A DNA stretch of 64,000 nt from Allolobophora icterica (lineage: Eukaryota; Annelida; Clitellata; Crassiclitellata; Lumbricidae), in the NCBI GenBank assembly GCA_963556255.1, contig OY744615.1, forward strand, positions 3,809,123 through 3,873,122, written 5' to 3'. Below, piece after piece: positions 1-53,400 of the stretch. Below the pieces are notes generated by a model, which saw nothing but the letters and a program-made list of their open reading frames with translations, was not told the origin of the DNA and did no database searches. Both the position numbers and the translations under genes were made by a program. How positions within the stretch are numbered: position 1 is the first letter of the stretch; each line of letters begins with the position of its first letter.

Positions 1-57
1 CTGCAACCCTCCGGTCACAAGGCGCCGAACTTAGGCCTACCACTGAGCCACCACGCC
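1..57 (-). repeat. 5' part of a tRNA-derived SINE (window edge)
   Basis: The same sequence family as 37058-37288, with a 6-bp aggcct insertion. Only the tRNA-like head is inside the window. Confidence 0.7.
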
Positions 58-228
58 CCACAAAATACGCTCATTTCCAGTGCTAGTTACGTGTAGTCAT
101 ACTAACCTTCGGTGTTAATTTTTTCCGGAAAACACTGGTCTGAAATGCATCGAAGCTTTTGTATAATTCCCCATCACTTTTAATAAACCTTCCAGAAGTG
201 CTCCCTGCGGCTACCTAACAAATATAAA

Positions 229-1016
<788 letters not shown>

Positions 1017-1248
1017 CAGCTCAAGATACGGCAGGACGTTCTGACGAAACAGCAGTGTTTGATGTAAAAACTCAAATGGTGCCACCGTCTCTAGAACTTT
1101 GAGTAGCACTTTGGATATTCGGAATTAACAATTACGATTACGATTAGACCTATATCTATATGACTAGTGAGGCATCTATATTTGGTGGCGCATTGAGGAG
1201 TGAAGACGGCATTATAGTGAAGTATAAATTCGACAATGAATTACTTAC

Positions 1249-40591
<39,343 letters not shown>

Positions 40592-40734
40592 TCTCGACAA
40601 TTCAGTTGTAAGCCTTCGATGATTTCACTGAAGAACAGATAACTTGTTGTGTGTCATAAATTTATACTCTCCGAAGACATAAATAAATGATTGGTGTTTC
40701 GAGCCGAGCGGATAGATTTGGATCAAAAACGATT

Positions 40735-40955
40735 TAACTTCGCATAGCGCATTGGATAACATCTGGCGTAGAGTGCGAGAGGTACAGAGATCGAGTCCCA
40801 TAGGCGGCCATGCTTTGTAGGCTGCAATTTGCGCCGTGTATTGCAGGCTGTCTGTTCTGTTAGTAGTTAAGATTTATCGCATAACATGTACATGTACAGC
40901 GCAGTGCGTTTGCAGGCGCTTAATTAAAGAATAAATATTATTATTATTATTATTA
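40735..40955 (+). repeat. tRNA-derived SINE-like element with (ATT)n tail
   Basis: The head resembles a tRNA (gcgcattggataacatctgg, B-box-like gagatcgagtccc); ends aagaataaat(att)n. Lies about 145 bases upstream of the copy A start codon, in the intergenic space between the two genes. Confidence 0.6.
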
Positions 40956-42040
40956 CCTTGGCTGTAGCAGATGACCTTTTGGGAAACGAGTAGTTTGAAA
41001 TTCGTCTTCGAAAGATCAGTTATTAGTCTGAAAAGAGCTGCTATGTAGAAGTAGCAATACAGGTAACAACACAAGCAAGGCCGTGTTGTTTCCGTGGCTT
41101 TGATAACGATCAAAAGAAACGTCTTGTTAGTTTCCATATCAGTACTGGACTCGAAGGCCCCGTGCAGTGTAGGCCCTACTGCATCATTGCTGAACAATTG
41201 TGATAACTAAATATATTTCTTAATTCAGTATTTTTAATCGGAGTGCATTTGGATTACAGTTCATTGCGGTTAAACTTAAATATGGGCATGCGCCTATTTG
41301 CCTATGAGCTTGTAGGTAATGGTCGATTCACTTTTGACACTAAGTTTTCTAACGGAAATTGTAGTTAAGGTACTTATTGTCATAAAATAGACCTATCGCC
41401 TAATAGTGTTGGCTAGTCAGTATGTGATTGTGTTGGTTCCCAGACAACAGGTTAGAGAAGTGCTGTTGCCAAAAGTAACTTATGTTAAGAATATGTATAG
41501 CATATTTGGTAATCTTCCTTTTTATCTTCTTTAATATAAATGTAATCGTGCTTGTGAATCTAAAAATTTATGCCTTCTGCAAAACAACTCATTTCACATT
41601 TATATCATTCTCAGAAATAGACGATCAAGTTTCATAGGAACACGGGTGCACCTAGTTTTGCACTCGTGCCACCCACCTTGATTAATGTAACTAGATTCTG
41701 TTTGGTATTATACAAGTAATTTGTCAAAGAGTTCAGAACTCATTGGCTATTACCCGAAGGAGTGTCTGGAAAGTTCTCGAAGTTTTCCGACATTCGGACA
41801 ACTTCGATACTTCTCGATCAGCTTTGGCATGTGCCATGTCACCACCTAGCGAATATACTATCTCTAGGACGCGATATTACATTCCACAGGTCTAGTCTAT
41901 GGGTCTAGTTGAGGAGCATACCTAACCTTTAAAATATATCCTATTCTGGGTTTGCAACATCCCATGACCATCATTACCAACAATTTTCACAGTAGTACCA
42001 CGCTGTTTCCGCAACTTGGCTATTGCGGACTTGATTTGTC
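40956..42040. other. Intergenic space, no gene seen
   Basis: Between copy B and copy A. Contains gaaagttctcgaagttttc near 41770, which resembles heat-shock element spacing, but nothing else recognised. Confidence 0.45.
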
Positions 42041-42665
42041 ACAGTGCCGGTGCGTATGCTGGCCTATCTGAGGCGTCTTCTGTGTAGTGCTGATAAGAGA
42101 GTCTCGTCCTGGCTCAGCCTTCTCCCGTGGAAGCTCTTCTGAGTTGCTGTGTAAGGTTGCAGCGACGGTCACCCATCAAAGGCACCTCCAAAGTCCCAGC
42201 TCTGAAGGCGAGTAGGCGCCGCCAACTGTCAAAGCTCTGTGGGTCCAGTAGAATGGATTTGATGATTTTAGTGAGGAGGCGGCCCGCACACGACCTGGCG
42301 CCTCTGTGTAGATGCCTGACCAAACTCCTAGGAAGGCTAAGGTGTCCTGTTGCTCTCGAGGCCACCGGTGGGCCCTAGGCGGGCGGGGCATCAGACCAGA
42401 CCCACCGATGCGAGCAGATCGCTCCTCGCCTCCTCGGTCGCCGCGAGCCCGATCAAGAGTTGGATTTGTCGTATCGAATTGACAGACACTGCCAGTTCCA
42501 TGGGTCTTCTTGAGTTTTGAACTCCGTGGCAGGGTCGAGGAGCTCGGCTCCATTGCTTCAGTCGCCAGACCCTAAGCCCGCCCGCCAACAGGTCTACTGG
42601 ACCCACGACGTCAGTAGCAATAATATACCCATCGCCTTCATAGCGAAATAACAATAATAAGAACA
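42041..42665 (-). repeat. Unclassified retroposon-like fragment
   Basis: GC-rich block with overlapping minus-strand frames (TDVVGPVDLLAGGLRVWRL, GGEERSARIGGSGLMPRPP) that read like protein-coding repeat DNA but match no domain I can name. Abuts the trinucleotide array. Confidence 0.45.
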
Positions 42666-42666
42666 A

Positions 42667-43495
<829 letters not shown>

Positions 43496-43499
43496 ACAA

Positions 43500-44267
43500 A
43501 AGACCGACAAATATATTTATATATATTGCCACCGGCCACCATGCCAAACATTTCAGCATTATGATTGACTGCGTGGTCTTTAAATGATATATCGATCAAA
43601 GGCCTAAATATGCCGAGTACGTATTACACAAACTGTTTGCATCAATTCCGTCATGGAACTAACCGCTAAGTCGACCTATGTGCAAGAATTGCAACATGAA
43701 CTATTCGTCTCATAGACTAGGCTTGGAATCTCAAAAATCTCATGTAACAATTTGCTAGCCTACTCGGTGTTTCTAGACTAATTTGACCCTGCTGAAAACG
43801 AAAATCGCGGGTAGCAAGCTGAATTTGCTTCTAACAGTCATTTCTAGAACCTTTTTAAATTCCAAGCCACGTGTTTATTAACACTGGAAAATAATTAATA
43901 AAGTTTAATTTATTATTAATCATCAATCGATTATAAAAGCCGTCGACCAGTCATTTCAAGTGATATTTACACGTGGAAATAGAACGAGTCTGTTATATCT
44001 TAGTGTTACACAGCAGACATTTTATATTTAGGTAGCACCATATTTCTCTCATTCATTTCAATCTACTTTATGGAATGCCTTTACTAGAAAACGTTCATAA
44101 GGCGTATGATATAAAACGAATCTTCAATTTCATTATAAAAATACATTAATTAGCAAATGTCATTGAGTACATTGACACACAGCAATATCCGAGTTCTAAT
44201 CAAAGTTCAAGGCGTTAATTAACAAAATGAAAAGAGAAGAAGGAAATTCGTCAGACTGTGTTCTGCC
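43500..44267. other. 3' flank of copy B, no gene seen
   Basis: AT-rich sequence downstream of the copy B stop, probably including its 3' UTR. Confidence 0.5.
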
Positions 44268-44492
44268 TCAAAAGCTGTTCTTTGTCGTCATAACCGCAAG
44301 TGTGGCTAGAGCGACAGTTAGAAGCAGAAGAGACGAACTAAGCGATGGTCGATGGCTGGCGTTGATCGAAGTACTAATCGTCTGGACTCTGGCCAACAGC
44401 CAATCATAGGCTTCCTGGTTCTGTCGAACGTTTAGAAGATATGGACCAACTTCGTTCAGACAACGTTGGTTGTACTTGTTGAGGAAATTTTT
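44268..44492 (-). CDS. Copy B terminal exon with GPI-type tail
   Basis: 75 codons including the stop at 44270-44268. Begins [11 protein letters not shown] and ends with a Ser-rich linker and a hydrophobic run ([14 protein letters not shown]), consistent with a GPI-anchor signal. Confidence 0.92.
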   Translation of the reverse strand, partial: KNFLNKYNQRCLNEVGPYLLNVRQNQEAYDWLLARVQTISTSINASHRPSLSSSLLLLTVALATLAVMTTKNSF

Positions 44493-47400
44493 CTATAATA
44501 TTTATCAACACTTTACTTAAAAAATTATTGCTAAATAATAATTATAATGACAATCGAAAAAACTTAGACATTTACAAAGCACAAAAGAAACATGGTAGAC
44601 TGTAGAGTAGCACGCGTTTCTTCATAGGCCTACGCCTACATGTATGTACTAGTCGCCAAGACGTCATGTACTATGAATACATTGAAAGCATTTTACTATG
44701 GCTACAGATCTTTTGTACACAACGTAGTGATACTAGCAAGTAATCTAACGTTAATCAAACTCTTGTAATGTACGACAAAGTAAAGCATGATGTGAACGAG
44801 AGATGAAGACTGACTGACCTGGCTAACAGTTATGCGATCGTAGTCGATGAGGTTTGGTTCGTATGGAACTAGAGTTACTGGATGAAATCCAAGGAACTTC
44901 TTACCATTAAAGTGATTCTACAGACACAATTCAACGCACAAATAATTCCTGGATACAAATCACAGGAGTATTTGTACAATAACAGAGATATAGCCTAAAG
45001 ATTAGATTTCTGTTATGTTTAATATCCTGGCGTGATTGATAGCCAACCAAATCCAATGTCTACAAATTCAACACTGTGAGTTGGTCCAATGAAATCTAAC
45101 ACCTACATTAGGCAGCATTGATGGTAAGTAAACGTGACTGGCTAATGGAGGTGCTGAATTTGGATGGACTCCTCGTGTCTAGAACATCAAAATGTAAATG
45201 TAGTAAAGGTTTCAATCCTGCAACCCATTATAAATATCCAACCGTAGTGTTGGCTTCGACCACTTGGACGAGTGTCTCCAGACGGATTCCATAGTAGTTG
45301 TCTTCGTAATAGCCAGGCTCTGGAAGTTCAACATGCAAAAACTCGTACACAATTTTAGCAATTAATGCATTATGTAAGACAATGGAGCTGTTTGATATAA
45401 TTTATCTACGAGATGAAAGCAGCCTATGTCGAATTTATGTCTAAGAGTTTGAGATATATTTCTTGCGAGCTCCAAAGACCTATAAAAAAGGAAACTATAG
45501 ACTCCTTCAAACGATGAAAAAGATGGCTCATTCTTTACTTGGAGGATATTTTTAACTTCTTTATTCATCACTTACTGTGAAGTTTAGTATTTGAAATATT
45601 CATGAAATGTCAATTTGAATCCGTCTGATCATTTTATTGCCAATCGAATACCGAAATCAGAAAAGCTGCTACCCTTTGTAAAAATCGTTTAATTCATGTA
45701 GGGATTGTAGGCCTACCGTCGGAGAAGAACATTCCCTCGTAGATTGGTGTATTTTTCGAACTGAATCCCATGCCAATTCGTCCTGGACCTAAACATTCGT
45801 ACATGAAAAGTTCAAAGTGTGAGCAAAAGAAATTGTAAATGTCATTAGTAACTTCTATCGCACCAGTGTCAATGCAGAAGGCAACAATCGATGGCGCACC
45901 AAGACCAGTACGTAATCATTCATTCATTCATTCATTCATTGAGACATTTATATAGCGCTTCTTCAAAGAGGTACGTCTTTAGTTGAGAATGAAACTACAA
46001 AAGCGACTGAGCAGAAAAAAACAGATTCAAAGTTCTAAAATCTGAAAGTAGTTCATGACCGAAGATGCAGAATTTGGATGAAGAAATTTGTCCAATACAA
46101 AGGATCTGACCAATTTAAGCAGTATACCAGAAATGTCTCTGCAAAAAGGTCAAGAATTTACTTGAAAGATCATTGACACCTAGCCTAATCCCACAGTAGG
46201 GGGACAAATATAACTTCTCCTCATGCAATAGGATAATTTATTTAAGGCAAACCACAAAGTTTTTTGTTATCATTACTGAACTTATTTAATTGCAATTAAA
46301 TAAGTTCAGTATGCAGATTTTGTATATGAAACATGGTTTCACACATGTTCTCACTGTTGCTTAAACTTAGTGTGATCAGAAGGCAGACGAGACTGGCGCC
46401 ATTATAACGCTCCAATTGTCTTCTACGACGCCTATAGCCTCAAAAATGTCAGAGTTGAACCAAGGCTGTTGTGAACTGAGTTTTGTGTACAGTCTTGCAG
46501 TGCGAGATATTGGCGTATATATTTAGTGCGCTTACTTTAGTTTCACGTGTATATGTATATATGATAGATGTATAACGTTTAGTCTTAGTGACACGCGCGG
46601 CCGGCCGATATCGGCAGCGGCGCGCTATATGTATATTATTAGAGTTCGTTTATGCGCACAGAAGACAGGTGTGTCAAGAGGCGCGAAGAATTATGCTGAC
46701 TAGAGAAGTTTGAATTCGATGTTCGCTGTAGTAGTGTGGCTGACTAGTTGAGTTGTAATCGAATTGAGTTCTGTCTGTTTGTTTCTTATTAAACTAAAAG
46801 ATATTAAAAACTGTGTTGCTGATTAATTCAGGTTATACTTATACGTAGAATTAGTGTTCAAAAGGTGAACGTTAAATAGGCGTTAAGTACGAAGAGAACA
46901 AGGATTTAATCAGAAGGATTGTCAACGGAAGGATTGGGTTGACATTATTGGTGGCAGTGACGGTGTGGATAAGAACTCACGGTGGATAAATAACTCACGG
47001 TGGATAAATACTCACGGTGGAATAAATACTCACGGTGGATATAAACTCACGGTGGATTAAAATTCACGTTATCACCTCCTTCGGCGGATAAAAGAATTTA
47101 CAACGGTGATAAAAGAATTTACAACGGTGTTAGAAGAATCTACGACGGTGATAGAAGAATCTACGCGTTGTGTGCTGTGTGACGTGTCTACGATATCAAC
47201 GACGGTGGAACACGAGAAACGGTATAAAAATTTCGTTGTTTTCCACGAACAAATATAAAAGAAATCCCGTTTGTTTATCGATTCACACAACAAGAAAAAC
47301 CGTGACTTCTTTGAAAAGAGAAATCACCAAAGTAAACAAGTAAGATGGAGAAACTAAGTGCTGAAAGACAAGCAGATATTAAGAAGATGTCTACGGAAAG

Positions 47401-50400
47401 GCTAAAACAGCGTTTGTTGAAAGCCGGTTTTAAAGACGAACAATTAGAAGGTATGTCACGTGGTGACATGATACAGGAACTCGCTGAAGTGTGGGTTAAA
47501 GAAGAAGTCGAAGAAGAAGGTGCCGTTGGCGGTACCGTAGAAAAGGCTATTGAAAAACCTCCTGCGCCTATGTCTATGGAGATGTTGATGCAGTGGATGA
47601 TGATGAAAGAAGATAGGGAGGAGAAACGGAGACAAGAAGAGAAAGATAGGGAGGAGAAACGGAGACAAGAAGAGAAAGATAGGGAGGAGAAACGGAGACA
47701 AGAAGAGAAAGAAAGAGAGGAGAAACGGAGACAAGAAGAGAAAGAACTGAGACAAGAAGAGAAAGAAAGAGAAGATAGACGAAGACAAGAGGAGAAAGAG
47801 TTGAGACAAGAAGCAGAACGTGTAAGACAAGACGAATTGCGCTTGCAGAGAGAGAAAGAAGAGAAAGCGGAACTTGCAAGGCAAGAGGAATTGCGTCTGC
47901 AAAGAGAGAGAGAAGATAAAGCAGAACAAGTGCGTAAGGCAGAACTTGAATTGCAAAAGAATCAGTTTGAGATTCAGTTAGAACAGTTGAAAAGAGATAG
48001 GGAAGATGCTGAAAGAAGAAGATTGGAGCAGATGATTGAATTTGAAAAAGCTAGAAAAAGTGATGAAGAGGTTCGTCAGCAACAGATTGAAGCAAAGAGA
48101 ATGCGTGAAGAAGAAAAAGAAAAAGCGCGAACGTTAGAGTTAGAACGCGCAGAACAGATCAGACAAGAAGAACTCAAATTTCAGAAAGAAAGTTTGGAAA
48201 AGGCAGAGGCAGAAAGACAGGAACGTCTGAAACTGGAGAAATCAAAATTGACATTGAAAGAAACGCAAATGAGAGAAGAACGGGAAGCAGAAAGAAGGAA
48301 GCAGCAAGAAAGTGAAACTTTGGTGTCAAAAATTAAGAAAATAGGTGATGCAATGAAGCATGTATTGCCTCAAATGCCAACTGATATGATGGAGGTGCCA
48401 TTATATTTTGAAACAGTCGAGAACGCATTTCGCAGTTTTGCTGTGGAAAAGCCGTTTTGGGTGAAATTATTACTACCATTGATGACGCCGAAAGCTCGAA
48501 CCGTTCTGAATAGATTGTCATTCGATGATCTAGACAATTATGATAGAGTCAAGCAGCACTTATTAAAAGAATTTAAGTTGACTTCGAGAGAATACAGAGC
48601 CAGATTTGTGGATGCTAAGAAGACAACAGAAGAGACTTATACGATGTTTACGGCAAGACTGAAGAACTTGCTAAACTATTACGTGAGAAGTCGAAACGTG
48701 AACAGAGAGTATGATACGCTCTTTGATTTGCTGGTAGCGGATAAGCTAAAAGAATGTTTACCGCCAGGTCCACTACAGTTTGTATTGTCGAAGGAAGGAA
48801 CTGACTGTCTTCAAGCTAGTGCAGTGGCAGACCTAGCAGACATTCATGTAAACAATCGAATTGGGTTTGCGATCCCAAATATAAACAGTTATCATTCTCA
48901 ACGTTCCGTAAACCAAAGCCAGAGTGGAAAGTGGAAAAGTAATCCAGAAACAGGGAGTCAGTTCAAAGGTAAAGAGGTCAAGGCTAATGTCCCTGTACCC
49001 AATGAGACCAGAGAAGTGGCGTTTGGTCGTCAGGGATTTAACAAATCGTCAGCGCCGTTTGCCAAGAGGGAAGGCAACACATCGTTTACGCAGTATAAGA
49101 GATATGAAGGCAATGAACAACGAGGTATGGTGGTGAAGCGTTGTCACAACTGTGGTTCAGACAAACATTTGGTTAAATTTTGTCCAGTTCCAGTGGCAGC
49201 AGCTAGTTCTAGCAGAAATCAAGAACACACAAGGGTGAATTTGATTCAAGTGGTTAGTGATACAGGTAATCAAACCACGGGTCAAGAAAACCAAGAGACT
49301 GAAGTAAAGTCAGTAATGAAATGTCGTATTCAAAAAGAAATTCTATTGGATGCTGAAGTTCAGAGAGAAGTCATAGGAAAAGATGACAATCGAATATTGA
49401 AGAAATCGTTCTTGCAATATGTCGAGGTTGAAATTCGTGCAGTAGACGGTAAAGAGCCAGTGAAAGTCAAAGCACTGAGCGACTCGGGAGCAGAAATTCC
49501 GGTGATTAGTGAAGAATTACTGGAAGGCATGAAGGTGGAACAAATTGGAAAAGTGAATTTGCAATGTGTGGCAGGAGATGCCATTCCTGCGAAGTTAGTG
49601 AAAGTGGATGTTAGATTGTGTGGTAGTGACGTGGAAGAAGGGGGATTTCCGCGTAAAATCCAGTGTTCACTTACACCTTATGTCACCTTGATGTGTGCTA
49701 GTATTGCAAAGATGGGCAGTACAGAAAGATTCTTGTTGCATCCAGAGATAATTGCCGAATTAAAAGCCGTACCACAGATGAAAGTTAAAACGATACAAGG
49801 AGATGTGAGTGTACGAGCAAATGTAATGACGAGAGCGCAGAGTCGGAAACAGGAAATGGTAGATGTTGATGAGAAGAGTGAAACTGAAAGTTCAAGTGAT
49901 GAGGAAAACGAAAGTAATGAGCAACGAAGCTTATCGCGAGATGGTGTAACATCAGAGATAAACGAGCAAGAGATGGCTGCATGCGAGAATGGCACATTAA
50001 ATGAAACGGAAGAAGACAATGAATGTGATGTGGGGATAGGAGACTTGTATAGAGATGAAGAAATGGACGAAGAACAAAAGGTGCAGATTGCCGATTCGAG
50101 GAAGTTCGAAGAGCAACAGAGGAAGGATGAATCGTTGAAGCCGTGGTGGAAGTTAGCACAAGAGAAAGAATCTGAATTCTGTGTGATCAACGGTTTATTG
50201 CATAAGAAATATCAAATATTAGACCAGACGATATATCAACTAGTGTTACCAAAAGAGAGACGAATAAAAGTGATGGAATTGGCGCATGAATCGGTATTTG
50301 GAGGACATCTAGGAGAAGAGAAAACAAGAGAACGAATAAAATTATCTTTTGTATGGCCAAAGATGAGAAGAGACATTGTGAAATTTTGTAAGTCTTGTGA

Positions 50401-53400
50401 GAAATGTCAACTAAAGGCAAGGAGTTTGGTGATGGATAGAGTGCCCATCACTCCAGTCTCAAGAGAAGAGGTCGCCTTCAGGAGAATGACGATGGACCTC
50501 GTTGGCCCGATCGATCCAGTATCTGCTGCAGGTCACAAGTATTGTTTATGCATTGTGGACTCGTGCACCAGATGGCCTACAATCTTCTTATTGAAATCGC
50601 TGACAGCGAAGGCTGTGTGTGAAGCGTTGATGGAACTGTTCATGAACGTTGGTGTGCCGTCCGTGATTACCAGTGACCAAGGAACGAACTTCACAGCCAG
50701 TTTGACAAGAGAATTTCTCAATTTAATGGGCTGTAGTCCAAGATTCGACACACCAGGACACCCAGAAGCTGCTGGATTAGTAGAAAGATGGAATCAGACA
50801 TTTAAAAAGATGATCCATCATGTGATAATAGACAACCCGAGGAAATGGCACAAGATAATTCCTTTCACAGTGTGGGCATTACGAGAAGTGCCGAATGCAA
50901 CTACTGGAGTATCACCATATATGCTTGTCTATGGGAAAATTCCGAGAGGACCATTGGCAATATTAAAAGAGAGTTGGACTAGAGAAATAAACTTACCACC
51001 TCATGTTGGAGTTAAACCAGAAAAGTATTTGAAAGAACTCAAAGAAAATATGGAGAAAGCATTATTGTTTGCAGAATCTTACTCTCGAGAAAAGCAATTA
51101 CAATACACGAATCAGTATAACAAGAGAGCAAAGCACAAAGAATTTGAAGCTGGTGAGAAAGTCATAGTTTTGTATCCAACGTCAACGAACAAACTTATTT
51201 CTCGATGGCATGGTCCATGTACGATCATACATCGAAGATCAAAGTACTCTTATTTAGTCGATATGGGTGAAAATGGTCGAAGAATAATTCACGCCAACAA
51301 GATCAGAAAATATGTTACTCGAGCATTAAGTTGTGGTCTAATTGTTGAAGAAGATGAAGATTTTGGTTCAGTGGTTGAATTACCAATGAGGAATGAGGTT
51401 CAAGATGACAAGAATTCACTTAACCTCGATCCTGAACAAATTAGCCATTTGACAGTAACTCAGCAAGAACAGTTGTTGAAAGTTTTGAACAAATACTGTG
51501 ACAGATTTTCAGAAAAACCCGGATTATGTACATTGGTTGAACATGAAATTGAACTAAAACCAGGATTTCGTGGAAAGGAATTTGCAGCATATCGAATTCC
51601 TTTGATTTATCGAGCAGAAGTGGAACGTCAGATCAAAGAAATGTTAAAAACAAACATTATTAAACCATCATCGAGCAGAATGGCAAGCCCTTTGGTTATT
51701 GTTAAAAAGAAAGACGGATCTTTAAGACTTGCCTGTGACTACAGATACATTAACTCATTCACAGTGGATTGTAAATATCCGATGCCGATTGTCAGAGACG
51801 TTTTGAACAAAGTTGGAAAATCTAATGTGATTTCCATTTTGGACTGTCGAAGTGCTTATTGGACTTGTCCTGTAAAACAATCTGATCAATGGAAGACAGC
51901 TTTTGTAACACATAATGGACTGTATGAATTTACTCGTGTTCCTTTTGGAATGATAAATTCAGGCCGAACTTTTGTTAAGGCGATAAATTTAGTTTTACAG
52001 CCTATAAGTGACTTTGCAGAACCGTATGTTGATGACATTGCTGTGCATTCTGACAGTTGGAAAGTTCACTTGCAGCATCTAGATGCATTTTTGATGCAAA
52101 TGAGATTGCATAACGTTACTTTGAATTTGAAAAAATGCATATTTGGTAAGTCTGAAGTAAGGTTTATCGGTCATGTGGTTGGGTCTGGTAAGATAAAGAT
52201 GAATCCAGACAGAATTGAAAGTTTGACTAATTTGAAGATCCCAGAAACTAGGAAGCAAGTTAAGCAACTGCTTGGATTTTTTAATTATTACAGACAGTTT
52301 ATTAAGGACTTTGCACAGATTGCGAAACCTTTATCTGATTTAACTAGTAAACGTGTTTCTGATAAGATTGATTGGACTGTTGAACATCAGCAAGCATTTG
52401 ATTTACTTAAAGAGGCTGTGCGATCCAAAGTAGTGTTATATGTTTTTGAAGTGGGAAAACCATTCAATTTGTACTGCGATAGTAGTGACTTTGCAGTCGG
52501 TGCTGTTTTAACACAGATGGACGACAAGGGAATAGAACGCCCTGTGTCATTTATCAGTCAGAAGTTAACTGATACCCAGAAGAGATGGGCTACTGTGGAA
52601 AAGGAAGCCTATGCTATTGTTTGGGCTCTAAACAAGTTAAAAGAAATTATAATTGGATCAAAAATTTTCATTTTTACTGATCACAATCCTCTTACATATT
52701 TGACTGAGTCAATGTCTAAGTCTGCTAAACTTGTGCGTTGGGCGTTAGCCTTACAAACTTTTGATGTTGAGGTGAAGTACAAGAAGGGCAGATTGAATAT
52801 TATTGCTGATTGTTTGTCAAGGTTATAAGTAATCGTAAGACTGTTTATTGATTAGTTAGATATATATATATATATTTGTTTCATGTATTTTGGTAATTTC
52901 GCAAATTTTGAAATTTAATTTGCTCAATTCCAGAAAAAGGAAGGAGGTAATGTGAACTGAGTTTTGTGTACAGTCTTGCAGTGCGAGATATTGGCGTATA
53001 TATTTAGTGCGCTTACTTTAGTTTCACGTGTATATGTATATATGATAGATGTATAACGTTTAGTCTTAGTGACACGCGCGGCCGGCCGATATCGGCAGCG
53101 GCGCGCTATATGTATATTATTAGAGTTCGTTTATGCGCACAGAAGACAGGTGTGTCAAGAGGCGCGAAGAATTATGCTGACTAGAGAAGTTTGAATTCGA
53201 TGTTCGCTGTAGTAGTGTGGCTGACTAGTTGAGTTGTAATCGAATTGAGTTCTGTCTGTTTGTTTCTTATTAAACTAAAAGATATTAAAAACTGTGTTGC
53301 TGATTAATTCAGGTTATACTTATACGTAGAATTAGTGTTCAAAAGGTGAACGTTAAATAGGCGTTAAGTACGAAGAGAACAAGGATTTAATCAGAAGGAT

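Noticed and set aside
41760..41820. Heat-shock-element-like gaaagttctcgaagttttc
   Set aside because: Short motif, far from any start codon in the right orientation; not enough support.
47456..47956. Minus-strand ORFs opposite the Gag coiled coil
   Set aside because: Caused by biased codon composition of the charged repeats; no independent evidence.
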